DNA from: Amyelois transitella
Lineage: Eukaryota; Arthropoda; Insecta; Lepidoptera; Pyralidae
Assembly (NCBI RefSeq): GCF_032362555.1
Contig: NC_083509.1
Location: 4,611,001-4,675,000 of the forward strand
Reading direction: 5' to 3'
DNA: 64,000 nucleotides
Shown: one piece after another, positions 36,401-48,900 of the stretch
How positions within the stretch are numbered: the stretch's first letter is position 1
Layout: every line of letters starts with the position of its first letter
Program-made: the position numbers and the translations under genes
Notes under the pieces: model-generated
The model's database searches: none
What the model was told of the DNA's origin: nothing
What the model saw: only the letters and a program-made list of their open reading frames with translations

Positions 36401-36670
36401 TCGCCTAACAATTGAGCCGCTCGCTTATCGGCGGAGACTCCGTCGATAAGCCCGAGAGTGCGCGCGCGCAGCCAGTGCCGCGACGCCCGCCGCATTAGCC
36501 CACCGCACACACTGCGCCGCTCAACAGTGCACGTTTCAACACTAAATAATATTATACAACGGCTATGAGCCTGAACCGTTGCCGGCAAGTGTTTACAAAA
36601 CTTTGGTGTTGTGACCCGTTGCTTTATTTTAACCTGTGCGCTTGAACAGAAGCAAGACACTGCACATCGG
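36400..36670 (+). promoter_or_regulatory. candidate promoter and non-coding first exon of the ZnT gene
   Basis: A GC-rich island within AT-rich DNA ends in a strong plus-strand donor, ATCGG|GTAAGTCAA (exon end 36670). The next plausible partner is the acceptor TTTACCAG at 42934, 16 nt before the ZnT start codon, which implies a non-coding 5' exon somewhere upstream. The pairing is inference from orientation and splice-site quality only; no transcription start motif was seen. Confidence 0.35.
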
Positions 36671-39600
36671 GTAAGTCAATTTCAATTGAATCATTTTCAG
36701 AATGGTAACATCATTTTCAACAATAGCTAGACGAGATATAATTTGTAGGAGTTCGCACCGTTTTCGTGAGGCTATTAACCGAATTAGCGGGGCCGATGAA
36801 ACAAAACAAAAATAAACCGGCATAGCGCTGGTAGAGGCGCAGTCGTCACGAGTTCACGCGCTGCCGCCGGCATGTTTATTTGTTTATTTGCAATCGTGGA
36901 CATAGGTACTTATTTATTCTTCAGCTCTTCAGGTGCGATTGTAAAAATGTTAAAAAAAATTGCACCTTTATCTCTCCGCAGCGATTTATATGTATATGAT
37001 AGCGCTCTAGATTTTGTACTTGCATTTATTATTTACCAGCGATTAGTTACCTGGCTTCGTACAGGTAACATTTTTACATACTTATATATTCCTCTTCAAT
37101 CACTTTTTCTATTAGGAAAAACTGCATCGAAATCCGTTATGTAGTTTTAAAGACATAGGAAAGGACTCGGGCAGCGACTGTGTTTTATAATATGAGTGAT
37201 TAAAAATAGTCATAAAATCGTAGTCAAAAATACATGGACAAAATCAATAAAGTGCATATCCCAACTGAACTTCAGAGCCTGAGGATGCTATTATATAAGA
37301 TTATACAAAAATATAAGAGTGTCAAATACATAAATGAGTCACTTGTGTTGTCTCCCCAACCACAAAGAAAACGTATGGAGTAACGTAAAAGGTCTAGCTG
37401 TTGTCCACTCCGCACCACTTGTTACATGAAACTCCACAAATATACAAGTATTTGACACATGGTTACCTTTTACCATGTGTTATGTGTTTGTGTTTGGCTG
37501 CGTTGGTTTGTGACATGCGTCAACCGCGCGTGCCTACCCACAGAGGCTACCCAACCAGAAAGCATTGCACGTTTATTTTCTCTGACCTTTCTATTTTCAC
37601 TCATCTCTGTTACAATGAAAATGATATTTGTGAAATCTATGTCACAATGAACAAAATAACTTTGTAACATTTTCACCATTACAACAAATGCACCGAACGA
37701 ATCGTGGCCTAATGGGCAGACCAGGCCTAATAAAAAGAAATAAGTAGGTAACTAAGTACCTGCTTTAGATTGATTTTGTTATGGTAGAAAAGCCAATTGT
37801 ATTATTTTCACATTAATGTATATTTACAGTTATTAATAAGGTAGATAATTAAGGGTATAATTTTTTAGTTTTTCAAAATGCATAGTACTTACCTATAGGT
37901 CAGTGAACTGTGTGTCAACAACTTTCTAGTTTCCGCGGTCTCTACACTAACTTCCGACCACTAGGTGGCTTTATTATTATTTGTTTGTTACTAATTTATA
38001 TAATAACCCTTATTAAGGAAACACACAACATCATCTTACTGGCGTTAGACTCAGTTGTGTCCTCAGCTCTCCGGAGAGGACCTCGAGGTGCAGCGCCTAT
38101 GACGGTTTACATGAAGTAATTTACGTCTGACATCTGCAAACTTTGCAAAGCTTATACGCTATAAGTATACATAAACATATCGATGAATATAATAAATTGA
38201 AATAATTTACTCTCTAGGAATATCTAGGTAGACACACTACCAAATTTATGATGCTCAATGGATTCTAAACATATGTATGCATTCGTACATTCTAAAATCG
38301 AATCACTTAAATATTGTATCATAATGGGAAGTGATAAACCATTTAATGAGTTTTAGTGTTACTAACTTACCATGTCATAACACTTTCGTCAAGCATTAGA
38401 AACTTATTATATGGTAGAAAAGTTTACTTTGAACGAAGGCCATGCGTAATATTACAATAGTAAACTAGTAGTACTTACATAAGTTAATAAATACTTCGAC
38501 TGTATGTACGAAATTGGATTCTTTCTTTCATACATATGTATAGAGAGTGACATTTAGATATTCTGTTCTAGATCTTTTACCCTATTCACGAGAAGGTATA
38601 TGAATATAATTGTATAGTATATATATAGTAGATTACTTATACTCGTACGCAGATTTCAATTGTATGTCATTAGATAAAAAAAATATTATTTTTATTTTGT
38701 TCCAACCTAATATACCTTTTATTATGACAACAAAAGACAGCTGAGATTACCGGTAGAGCAACGTAATCAATTCCCATAGCAAACGTTTACTTGAAGAACA
38801 GATTTTGTAATGATAATAGTAATTATTTAGACATGTAAAATATCATACAGTTCTATTCATTCTGTTAGGACCTTTAGGACCTGTTTAGTTACCTGCGTTT
38901 TGGAACAAAAAGCTCAGAATACTATCGGATATTCGCTATCATTAATTTAACATCTCACACAAATGTTTGCATGAAGAGAGGTTTTTTATTTCAAGCACTC
39001 GTTTACATTTCTTGTTAGAAGAAGCGCGGCGTAGTTAATCAAAACAAATAAAAAAATGAGGTCAATGCTGCCTACAGATAGAATAGTGTCTTCCTCTTCT
39101 CCTGTCTGTATTTCTAGTCGATTTGGGTCATTAACAAATTCCAACAAAGTGAGGTTATTCTTTTTAGATATTTTTATTTGTTAAACATTATTACTTTATA
39201 TTTAATTAAGCCTCAAGTTAAACATTTTAGTGACCTTGTCTTGGGATATTTGTTATTTTATTTAGTAATAGACTTTTCGTTTATTTATACATATTTATAA
39301 AATTTCAGGACAGGGTCGTTTAATGAACAATTTAATCTTCAATCTCAACCAACATCCTAACCATTAAATATTAGCCACAAAATATAAGCCCCTATTAAAA
39401 ATAACTCCCCTTGGTTATTGCCCAGCAGACTAAACAACATGGCCAGCTTAACTTCTAAAGTCAAAACAATAATAGCTGTTCTGAGTCTTCGATACTGGAT
39501 GATAAAAGATGACATTAGAAATCTAGAGCTTAGCAGTGTGATGGTATTCAGTTACCAATACAATTGTATCGTTGAACCGAGCCGAGCAGTCACAAAAACA

Positions 39601-41639
39601 GCAAGTCAGATAAATAGAGCGCGAAGTTTCACTTGTAAAGAACCTACACCGTTACCTGTTTTAAGGTATATTCGTCGTTAACCGTTATAAATACAGAAGA
39701 CTAAACATAAATAAAATATTATTTTGTGAAATGAATATAAATTGCCTTGGCATACCACACAGTTACCTATATCTGAGGTTACCTAAGCTAACGCACAGAA
39801 TTCTAGCGTGCTTGAGCGTTATATATAATTATATAGCTATTAACTAAATGTTTATAATATTTTTGCATATTAAAATTAAAACCTTCTGAAAAGTGTCCAA
39901 TGTAGGAATATAAATTACAATTTGAATTTTATTTTATAACATTAAAGCGGTTCCCCAATCTTCATTAAGTCTACTTGTAGACTATCTAAGTACTTGTACT
40001 TACATATGTAGTTACATGAAAACAGGTGAAGTCGTGGGCCAAATTTGAAATCTGTGCAGACGGTATTAGGTACTTAATGTAAAAATGCATCTATGTCCAA
40101 ATACACCATTGGCTCTTGGGCCCGCCTCAATTGGCGGAGATCACCCATTAATTTCTAAGTGCTATTTTCCTCTACTGAACTCAGTACAATCATTCATCTA
40201 CAATGTATCAGACAGTTTGTAATCTCATAAATCGCCACCTTGATTCAAATTTATGCTACATATTTAGTTAATTAATATGTTAATCCAAATTTATTTATAG
40301 TGTGGCATCTTATTGACGTAAAAAGCCTTGTTTTTCCTCACAATCCCCATATAAAGCGGATTTTGATAGAAATACGCCATAGTGTCTAATTAACGAGATT
40401 CATAGCGGAGGTGTAAATAACGTAAATAACGCGATAAATTAAGGTGATTTTTGAATAGCAGAGATGAACAGTTCATGAAGTGTAATTAGCCTTTTCTTGA
40501 GTTTCTAGTGGTGGGATTAATAATAATATACATAGTAAATAAGAAAACAGTAATTAAACTTTCAATACAATTTTAAAAACTGAAATAACACTAAGTAGTA
40601 TTTACAGTTTATTTTGTTTTTTTAAGATATCTTAATGCATAGTAATAGAAAAAAATCTTCAAATTTCGATAAAGCAATAAAAACTGTAAAGTCTGAAATT
40701 TTTCAAGGAATAGCCGCTAGTGTAATCGCATACGTGATAGCACACATTTTGCAATAGCTATCAAAATAGCAGTTGTGATAACATTTAGCATAGTGAGAGA
40801 TAAGATATTGACGAATCTCTTTTCATCAGTTTATATTCTACAGTGTGTTCATGAAGTGGTTCAGTTTCCTAAATAGTTACGTTGAAAACTAAAAATTATT
40901 ACAGTCTCGATAACGGTAATACACTTTTAGAGGAATAAAAGTTTAAAGTATTTGATAACTTTATAACTTTAATATCAAACCAGACACATTTTGTCATCTA
41001 ATCATCATCATCATCTCACAATGCAGCTATGCCTACGTTTGAAGATCACGACATTACTTTTTCCCGGCCAATCGAATCTAATAAGATGGCTATATAGTAA
41101 AGACCAGACAGTTTAAATCCAAATAGAGAATAAACCAGTTGCGACTCCTACACGCCGCCACCGTTAGACACCATTCAATGGATACTGTGCGACTAACAAC
41201 TTTCCTAAAAAGCCATAGTAAACATGCTACTTTAGTAGTAGTAACTCTTTTCGAAAGCAGAGCTAGTTATACCGTCGTTGAAATACAAAGCTGCAAAGTC
41301 AATCACTAGATCGTGACAAGCTTCTTTCTAAGGAAAAAAAATTGCGGCTGCTTACTCGTTACCACCATACTTTTTTACAAACAGCGCAAACAAAATAGTA
41401 GAGGTTAATTTTAAATTTAGAGTCACAAATTACTGTCTGTTATTATTTATATGTTACCGTGTTTAGCTGTGATATTCCACAAAAACTTTTTTAAAAAGTA
41501 TCGCGTGTATTCGGCCCTTTCTCTTGAACTTGATAATAACCGTCTTATAATATTATGACTCATTTTTCATAGCACAGCGAAACCGGTTCTTACAAAAAAT
41601 CTATGTCATATGCGCGGTTTTAGACATACATACATTTAT

Positions 41640-42846
41640 TTGATGCGGGTGAAGTGTGACTTGCGATTACAACCCGAAACTATGATACATTTCTCCAGCG
41701 TATTATAATTACTTGTGAACGAGTTACATTATAAAAAGCCCTCTTGCCCATTTTATTCAGACTAGGACAAATTAAAAAGAAATATTTATAACACTAGAAT
41801 AAGAACATACTAATATAGCACCGGACTTCAGTCTTTGATCAATTCATTTGAAGTACAGCTATTGTTTGGTAGTCATATCTTATATTATCGTCACTTAAAC
41901 AATATCGATAGCTCCCTACTTAAGACTACTAATTATTAAATAACACATAATAAATAAAAAATATAACGACACACTGGCATACTTTCAAAGATCATACAGA
42001 ATTCAGAACAGGTAAAGTTTGTTCACATAATTTTTTCAACTTATAATGAACAATGTGTTTTTAAAATTTTTTTTTATTATTTACCTACATATTCATTCTA
42101 TATTATATATATTTTTATTATATATATACATATTTATATTCCTTCATAACCCTATCTTAAGCAATACTGTAAACAAAATTTATAAGGTTTTTTAAGAGTT
42201 AAATTATTTATTAAATTAAGCTTACTTTTATTAACAAGATTTTGCCCGCGACATTCTCAGAATATTTTTACGAAAATCCTGTATCAAATTTCAGCTTTCT
42301 TCGACTAATGGTTTGGGCACTACGTTGGTCAAACTGTTAGTAAATATATATCAGCAGCTCCTTTTGCGAGTTAACACTCGTATTCAGGGTTATTCTTTAT
42401 CATCTTCGTTAAACGAAATCCCGAAAAAAATATCAGCTTCTTCATGCAAAAAGTGCACGCACAAGCAAACAAAACAGCAGATTTTTTCCCAGACCCACGG
42501 TAGTTCCATAGTAAAAGTTGTTCAGTGAGATTTACTGATTCACCAAGATTTTAGTAAGGTTTAATTTAAAAGGTTTCCAATTAATTAAAAATAACCCTCT
42601 AAGTTAATAAATCTAGAGGTAAAGTAAAGACAAGACAGTTTAAATCCATAGTTATCTTATTCTAGTGTTATAAATATTTCTTTTTAATTTGTCCTAGTCT
42701 GAATAAAATGGCAAGAGGGCTTTTTATACTGTAACTCATTCACAAGTAATTATAATACGCCGGAGAAATGTATCTTAGTTTAGGGTATATATATATATAT
42801 ATATATAATTAGTTGATGCGGGTGAAGTGTGACTTGCGATTACAAC
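41640..42846. repeat. foldback structure: 134-bp inverted arms inside 34-bp direct repeats
   Basis: 41673-41806 and the reverse complement of 42652-42786 match over about 134 bp at roughly 95% by eye (shared GATACATTTCTCC, CTTGTGAA, AAAAAGCCCTCTTGCC). Outside the arms, TTGATGCGGGTGAAGTGTGA begins a 34-bp direct repeat at 41640-41673 and 42813-42846. The spacer is about 845 bp without a coding frame. Confidence 0.8.
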
Positions 42847-42877
42847 ATGTATGTATATATATATATATATATATATA

Positions 42878-42919
42878 GAGTTAAATAAATATATATATAT
42901 ATATGTATTTATTTAACTC
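42878..42919. repeat. 42-bp palindrome next to the ZnT splice acceptor
   Basis: GAGTTAAATAAATA (42878-42891) and its reverse complement (42906-42919) surround a 14-nt TA-rich loop. It ends 14 nt before the acceptor of the first coding exon, so it overlaps the region where the branch point and polypyrimidine tract are expected. Confidence 0.75.
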
Positions 42920-42950
42920 TCATCATGTTTACCAGGCATAACAAGCAAGG

Positions 42951-45900
42951 ATGGCGATGAAAGAATGGTTGCAATGGCTGCCGCCGCCGCGGTCTCTACT
43001 CGCCCTGCTGCTAGCGGTAGCCGGCTTCAGCGGGCGGCTGTTCGCGTCGCACTTCACACACTCGCCAACCCTACTCGTTGATGCTTGCCATTCCCTGTGC
43101 AGGCTCGTTGGCTTGGTCACAACCCTAATAGCTTATAAGGTATGGTTAAATTTAAACAAAGAATTTTTAAATATATCAAACAAAGATATATAGGTATGAT
43201 CTTTATGATAAAGTGATTCCGAAGATTCCGGAAACTAAAAGATTAAATGAGTAGCATTAGTAACTACTTCATTCGTTTTGATGGTCTCATTTAATACACT
43301 CGATAACCTAATGAATAAAAAAAACAGGTTTATACGAATATTATAATTTTATGTTGTTATTTGGTGGACGATTTAAATATCGTGTTCTCGTAACTTCAAA
43401 ACGCGTAATCTGGATAAAAAATATTTTTACGTGAACATTTTCAAATGTTGCCGAAAATGGAATGTTTATAAAAGAAATTAATTCTTTTATGGTAATAAAG
43501 TTCTTTCACGTACAATAATGGAATTACAAACTAGCAACTTGTCACGTGACTATATGTATGTATATATTATAGTTTGTTTGTATTCACACAAATATATAAT
43601 CACTTCTTTATCCCTTACGGGGTAGACAGAGCTGACAGTCTTGAAAAAGCTGAGAGGCCACATTCAGTTGTTTAGCCTAATGCGAGAATTGAAATTACAA
43701 TAGAGTCAGGTTACTAGCTCATCGCCTATAAAACTAATCCCAAGTTTAGAAGCCTATCCCTTAGTCGTCTTTTACGACATCCATGGGAAATATATGGAAT
43801 TGTTTTATTCTAAAGTGCCGAAAGCCACAAGGCACTATAGTCCTGGGCGATCTCGATATGAGCTAAAAAGGCAACCAAAGAAAAAAATCAGGTTCTATTC
43901 TAATCAGATCTAAAATACCCAACACGCATTTAAATAAACTACTTTTTCTACACAAATTGTTTTTTTTTTCCATTATAAAAATCAATTATAAAAATTCCCG
44001 TCGACTGGAATCATTAAACTTAGGTTTTTTATTCCCAGTACGAAAGAGCCGACGAAGGCGCCGGTAGAGAAGGCAAGCTTCGCAATACATTCGGCTGGGC
44101 GCGTATCGAGGTGGTGGGCCGTCTTTCAGTGCACGTACTGTTCGCATCATTCGCGCTAGCGCTGGTGGTGAATGCTCTGCAGCTTGGAGTCCACTCCTCA
44201 CACGGCCAACCCCCAAGATACCCGAAGGTCATCGTTGGAAGCGCCGTCATTGGCCTACTACTGTACATTATTAATTACATGCTTTTGGCTGGTAAGTGTT
44301 GTGACTGGAGGCTATTTAATCACATTATTTACTGATAAGAATCGTCGTTAATATGTATCCTTTATATAAATTATTAAGCCATCTAGCTGACTGTGACCTG
44401 AAGTCTTCTCTGGACTGTTGACTTTGTATGCCCCGGACTGTTGACTTTATACAGGGGATAAATACGTGATATATGAAGGTATGAACTGCTGAAAACACAA
44501 CAATATGAAGGACAGAAAGAGAATTATCGTTATTTACATTACGACCCAGTTGATACTTATCAACACCATAATCTTCTTAAAAACAGACCGTGACCTTTGC
44601 GTTAGCTAGATTTTGATGCGGAAATTGATATACATTTCAGAATAAATCAAAGCGAATTAATGAATTAGTGACAAAATAATAAATTAAAAATGTACATAAA
44701 ATTAGTATTTAAAAAACGTGCATGAGATAAATCTTGATTACTTGAATATTTATCTGGAAAACCTCTGGTTTTACCTTTAAAAGTTTAAAAAAGCTGATGA
44801 TAGTATCTATAATGTAATTTGTAAACATACAAGAATAGGTAAACCACCTACCCTTAGAATAATTTATCTGAATATTCTTGAGAAGAGAGAGCAATTCCGA
44901 ACAAAAACCAATAACAAAATATTGAATAATATATTTCTAATGACGATATTTTCCAACAAAAGATTGTTTAAGTAAGCATCATACTGAATTCCTATAAAGT
45001 ATGGAATTTGATACCAAGCAGGCGATTGTTTTGATATCCTATATGGATTGCGTATAGCTGGGTACCGACGGTAGCTTTCAAACAACTGGTGTTTAAAGTA
45101 CATACGAGTATAATCAGTATGCTTAACAATAATACTGCATTTCTAGGTAATCTATCATTATCTGTAAGTGTATATACAAGTACTAAAACGCACAGTGGAT
45201 AGTACTCATGTATTTTATAAAACAAGATACTTAAATTAATGAACAATAATAAGATAATAAGTACACCTACTGCAAATTGCCATTAGCCCCAAAAAAATGT
45301 AAAATTATGTGCACGCCGAAACGAACGAAATGGATATAATAGCGAGTATATTTTCAGGTCGAGAACTTAGCTACAGCCGTCGCCTCAGCATGACGGAGGG
45401 CGGGGGGGTGGTGCTGAAGACGGGCGCCGGGGAGCCTATCCTGACGCATGCTCCTACAGACATCGCTAGTAAGTACCATTCCATTAGATAAATACCAATA
45501 AAGCCTAAGAAGTTTATTGGAAACTGGAAAGACAGGCAGGGACTACCAGCCAAAGAGGCATAACATTCAGAATTTAAGAATTACGGAAGGCAAAAGGTAC
45601 ATCTGTAGGAAATAATGTTCGTCGATCACACATTCCCTGTAATATTGTTTGCAACCCATTGTTCACTTGAATCAATAGCATATTGTGAGAAAAATATAAT
45701 GAGGTACACACAATATTATCATAATGAGAGAGGATGATAACGAATATGTATTACACTTAAGTAGCAATCATATGTCAGATAATGAAAAAAAAACGCAATA
45801 TACGGCGTACGGGTACAATAATCTAAGGGTACAGTACTTATCCTTATCTATGATTGCCATAGACTATGATACCTTGAAACTTATTTTAATTACCTATCTG

Positions 45901-48900
45901 TAAGTTGTTATTTAATGCACTCTTAGTTGTTAGCAGGGTCTTTTTATCTTTATTTACATACTATTTTGTGCCAGAAATCTGTGAGATCTTAGATAAAATA
46001 ATGCTTTTAAAGCCTCCCCAAAAAAGACGGAACGGGAGAAATTCTGAAGTCGCTGTGCAGGATAATTATATAATGTTCCGTTTTGTTTCTCAGGCAGCCT
46101 ATTCGTAATTGGCGCTGGGCTGACGCTGGAGTGGGAGCCCGAGGCTGCAAAGATTGCTGACCCAGCACTGTCCGCCGTTGCTGCCATCGTCCTGGTCATC
46201 TTTAATTACCCCTTCTGTATGTCATTTGTAATCAAACCTAAAAATAACTTTTCATTTTAATAACGTTAGAGTAACATTAGAGTTAATACCAACTAACTGG
46301 GTATTTGAATTAGTTTCATATATTTTCGTAGCGTATTTATAAAACATTCAGGAACGAAATATGTACAGCACTATAAATGAATCGCGACTCTGTGCAAGTC
46401 TTTATAACGATAAACTTTTATACAGTGCGTTCAGCGGGATTGGTGCTTCTGCAAACGGTGCCTGAAGGCCTGGGCGCGTGCGAGTTGCGCGCGGCTGCGC
46501 TGCGTCTTCCCGGCGTGCTGGCCATCCACGAGCTGCACGTGTGGCAGCTACACAGAGACAGGGTCGTCGCCACGGCACATGTCGCCTACGCCTCACATAA
46601 GGTACTTTACTACCACAACTAGCCTTTAGCACGGTTGATGCTTCTACCGGAAGGTCTGGCGCTTGCGAGATGCGGGTGTGACCGCTAGGTACACCGGGAC
46701 AGGGAAGACACTTGCTCCGCCTCGCATATGGCGAATCATTTCTACAACTAGCTTTTAGCGAAGTGGGTGCTACTGAAAACGGCGCCTTAGGATCTTAGCG
46801 CATGTTAGCTGCGTTTTTCAATTCGAATTCATTCTGAGAATATAGAAGATTGCTTTGATGCGAATATAGAACCGACCGGAAATAAAGCCAGATGGATTGT
46901 GAGTATTATTTAGAAGTTATTGCGGGTATTTTAGGTATATGTACTCCAAAAGGATAGTCTGAGTAACATTGAAGTATTTCGTAATCTTATCGAAGGTACT
47001 GGTCTATAAAATTGATAACTTATAATACACGGGTTTCATTTAATTTAGGTAAATTTGGTTCTAGATATGTTATCTTGAGATATAGGTATAATTGTGAAAC
47101 ATTGTTGCGGTAATCTTTAATTAATATGCTACTGTTATTGTTTTTAATATGTCCTAATTTTGTTCTAAGGATTACCTGAAAAGTTCAAGCCTCGTTTGCG
47201 ACCTGTTCAAACGCCACGGAATCGGTCTAGTCACTCTGCAGCCAGAGTTTAACCTTGCTTCATTTGCTGGTAAGAATAATTTAAACGCGTTAGCGAGCTT
47301 TATATTCTTATCAAAATGGTCACAAAGTAGTACTTATTGCCCGTATTACAGGTATTACTTTAATGCAAAGCAATAATCACAAACGTCGCAGCTATATGAT
47401 TAGTAGAGGAAAAGGTGCAATTGTGGCCCCCTACTTTGCTTTTGAGGCTTTATAAAAAAAGTAAAGTACCTAAAAACTTGAAACACACTTTATAGGGTTC
47501 TTTAATCATTTGTTTATGCATATTTAACTATGGAATAAATAAAACTCGTACCGGATAATCAGAAATAATATTTATTGTTAAGTAATCAAATTTGGCATAA
47601 TGAGATCAAGTGATGGTTATGTGGCACCCTGGGGGGTCATATTAAATGTATTGCACAATTGAAACCTAACGGCAAAAATCACAAATATAATAGTCGCCTT
47701 CTGGACCTGCACAGGCTGTATGAGCCCATAATTCGCAACTCTGACACTGTATCCATTGCTCTCCAGGTCTGTCATTTGAATAGTTGGTTTCGCAGAACAC
47801 GCAGAGAACATCTGTATTTTCAGGAACTCTATTCAAATCTGAGCTGTCATCACCGGAATCGGTATTTTTTGCTCCACTGTCAGAGCTACTGCTGGATGTA
47901 ACATCTCTCTGGCGCCGACCAGCTTGGCTAGTGCCTCCTCCACCGCGATCACGCTGACACCATCTCCACGAGGACGTCGTCGTCCTCGTCCACGCGCTCG
48001 TCCTCGAGTCTCTGCTAAGCGCAAAGATTCAGTCAGTTGATTTTTGTAAGGCGATGATGTAATTACTTTTGCTGTTGTCGTCTTTCTACCACGATTAGAA
48101 GTCCTAGTCTTGGCCTGAGGTATTGGCTGAATGTCCTCTGGAAGAATCAAACTATTCTGCGGTTCTTGTGGCTCTGTATTTATGCTTGGTGGACATTGGC
48201 CAGCATCAAGACTTGTATCATCATTATCAGGCATAGAAGATGTTTGACCACTTCTAGATGCTTCCTCTATAAAATCGACGTCTGTGAATACTTGAGGATT
48301 GAAAGGATAGATGCCAGTTGCACGAAAACCATTAACTGCAATTTCTCCCGTCGTGCTCCTAATATATGCTCGGCCAAGAAGCTCAGCAATGTCGAATGGT
48401 TTCAGCAATCTTTCAGAATGCAAATGAAACTTCCGAATCTCCTCACTGTAATAGCATTTTACGGCGCCCATGAAAGTTTTGTCCAAAGGTTGGACCTTGT
48501 GCGTTGTATGAGGTGGGAAACTGATAATAGTGACATGGTTCTCGTGAGCTAACTCTATTATTTTTACGTTCCGAGAATGGCTGTAATGGCCGTCAAAGAT
48601 AAGTAATATAGGAGATTCCACATTTGGGTTTGTTTTATCAATGATATGCCTGAACCATTCAGTGAACAAATTCGATTGGATCCAACCAGATGGATGGACT
48701 TTACCAATCGATCCAGGTGGAGCACCTTTCTTGGTCTTACATGTAATGTGACCCCCGGGACCACAATACAACCAGTGTGAGGGGGTCGCATTATAAATAT
48801 TGATATTATCAAAACAAACATACATAACATATTTATAAAATGCTTAAATTTCATAATTACCTTTGAAATCCCGCAGAAGAATGTTCAATGAATATAACGT

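Larger units (their letters stand above)
36671..42933. other. presumed first intron or upstream region of the ZnT gene
   Basis: About 6 kb of AT-rich sequence with no supported coding exon. The open frame 39418-39681 has no homolog I recognise and no splice context. The notable structure is the repeat complex at 41640-42846. Confidence 0.45.

Noticed and set aside
36872-37144. 90-codon open frame with hydrophobic stretches
   Set aside because: No family match; AT-rich background gives many such frames, and no acceptor or donor fits a gene model.
39418-39681. 87-codon open frame on the plus strand
   Set aside because: No homology recognised, no splice context and composition like its AT-rich surroundings.
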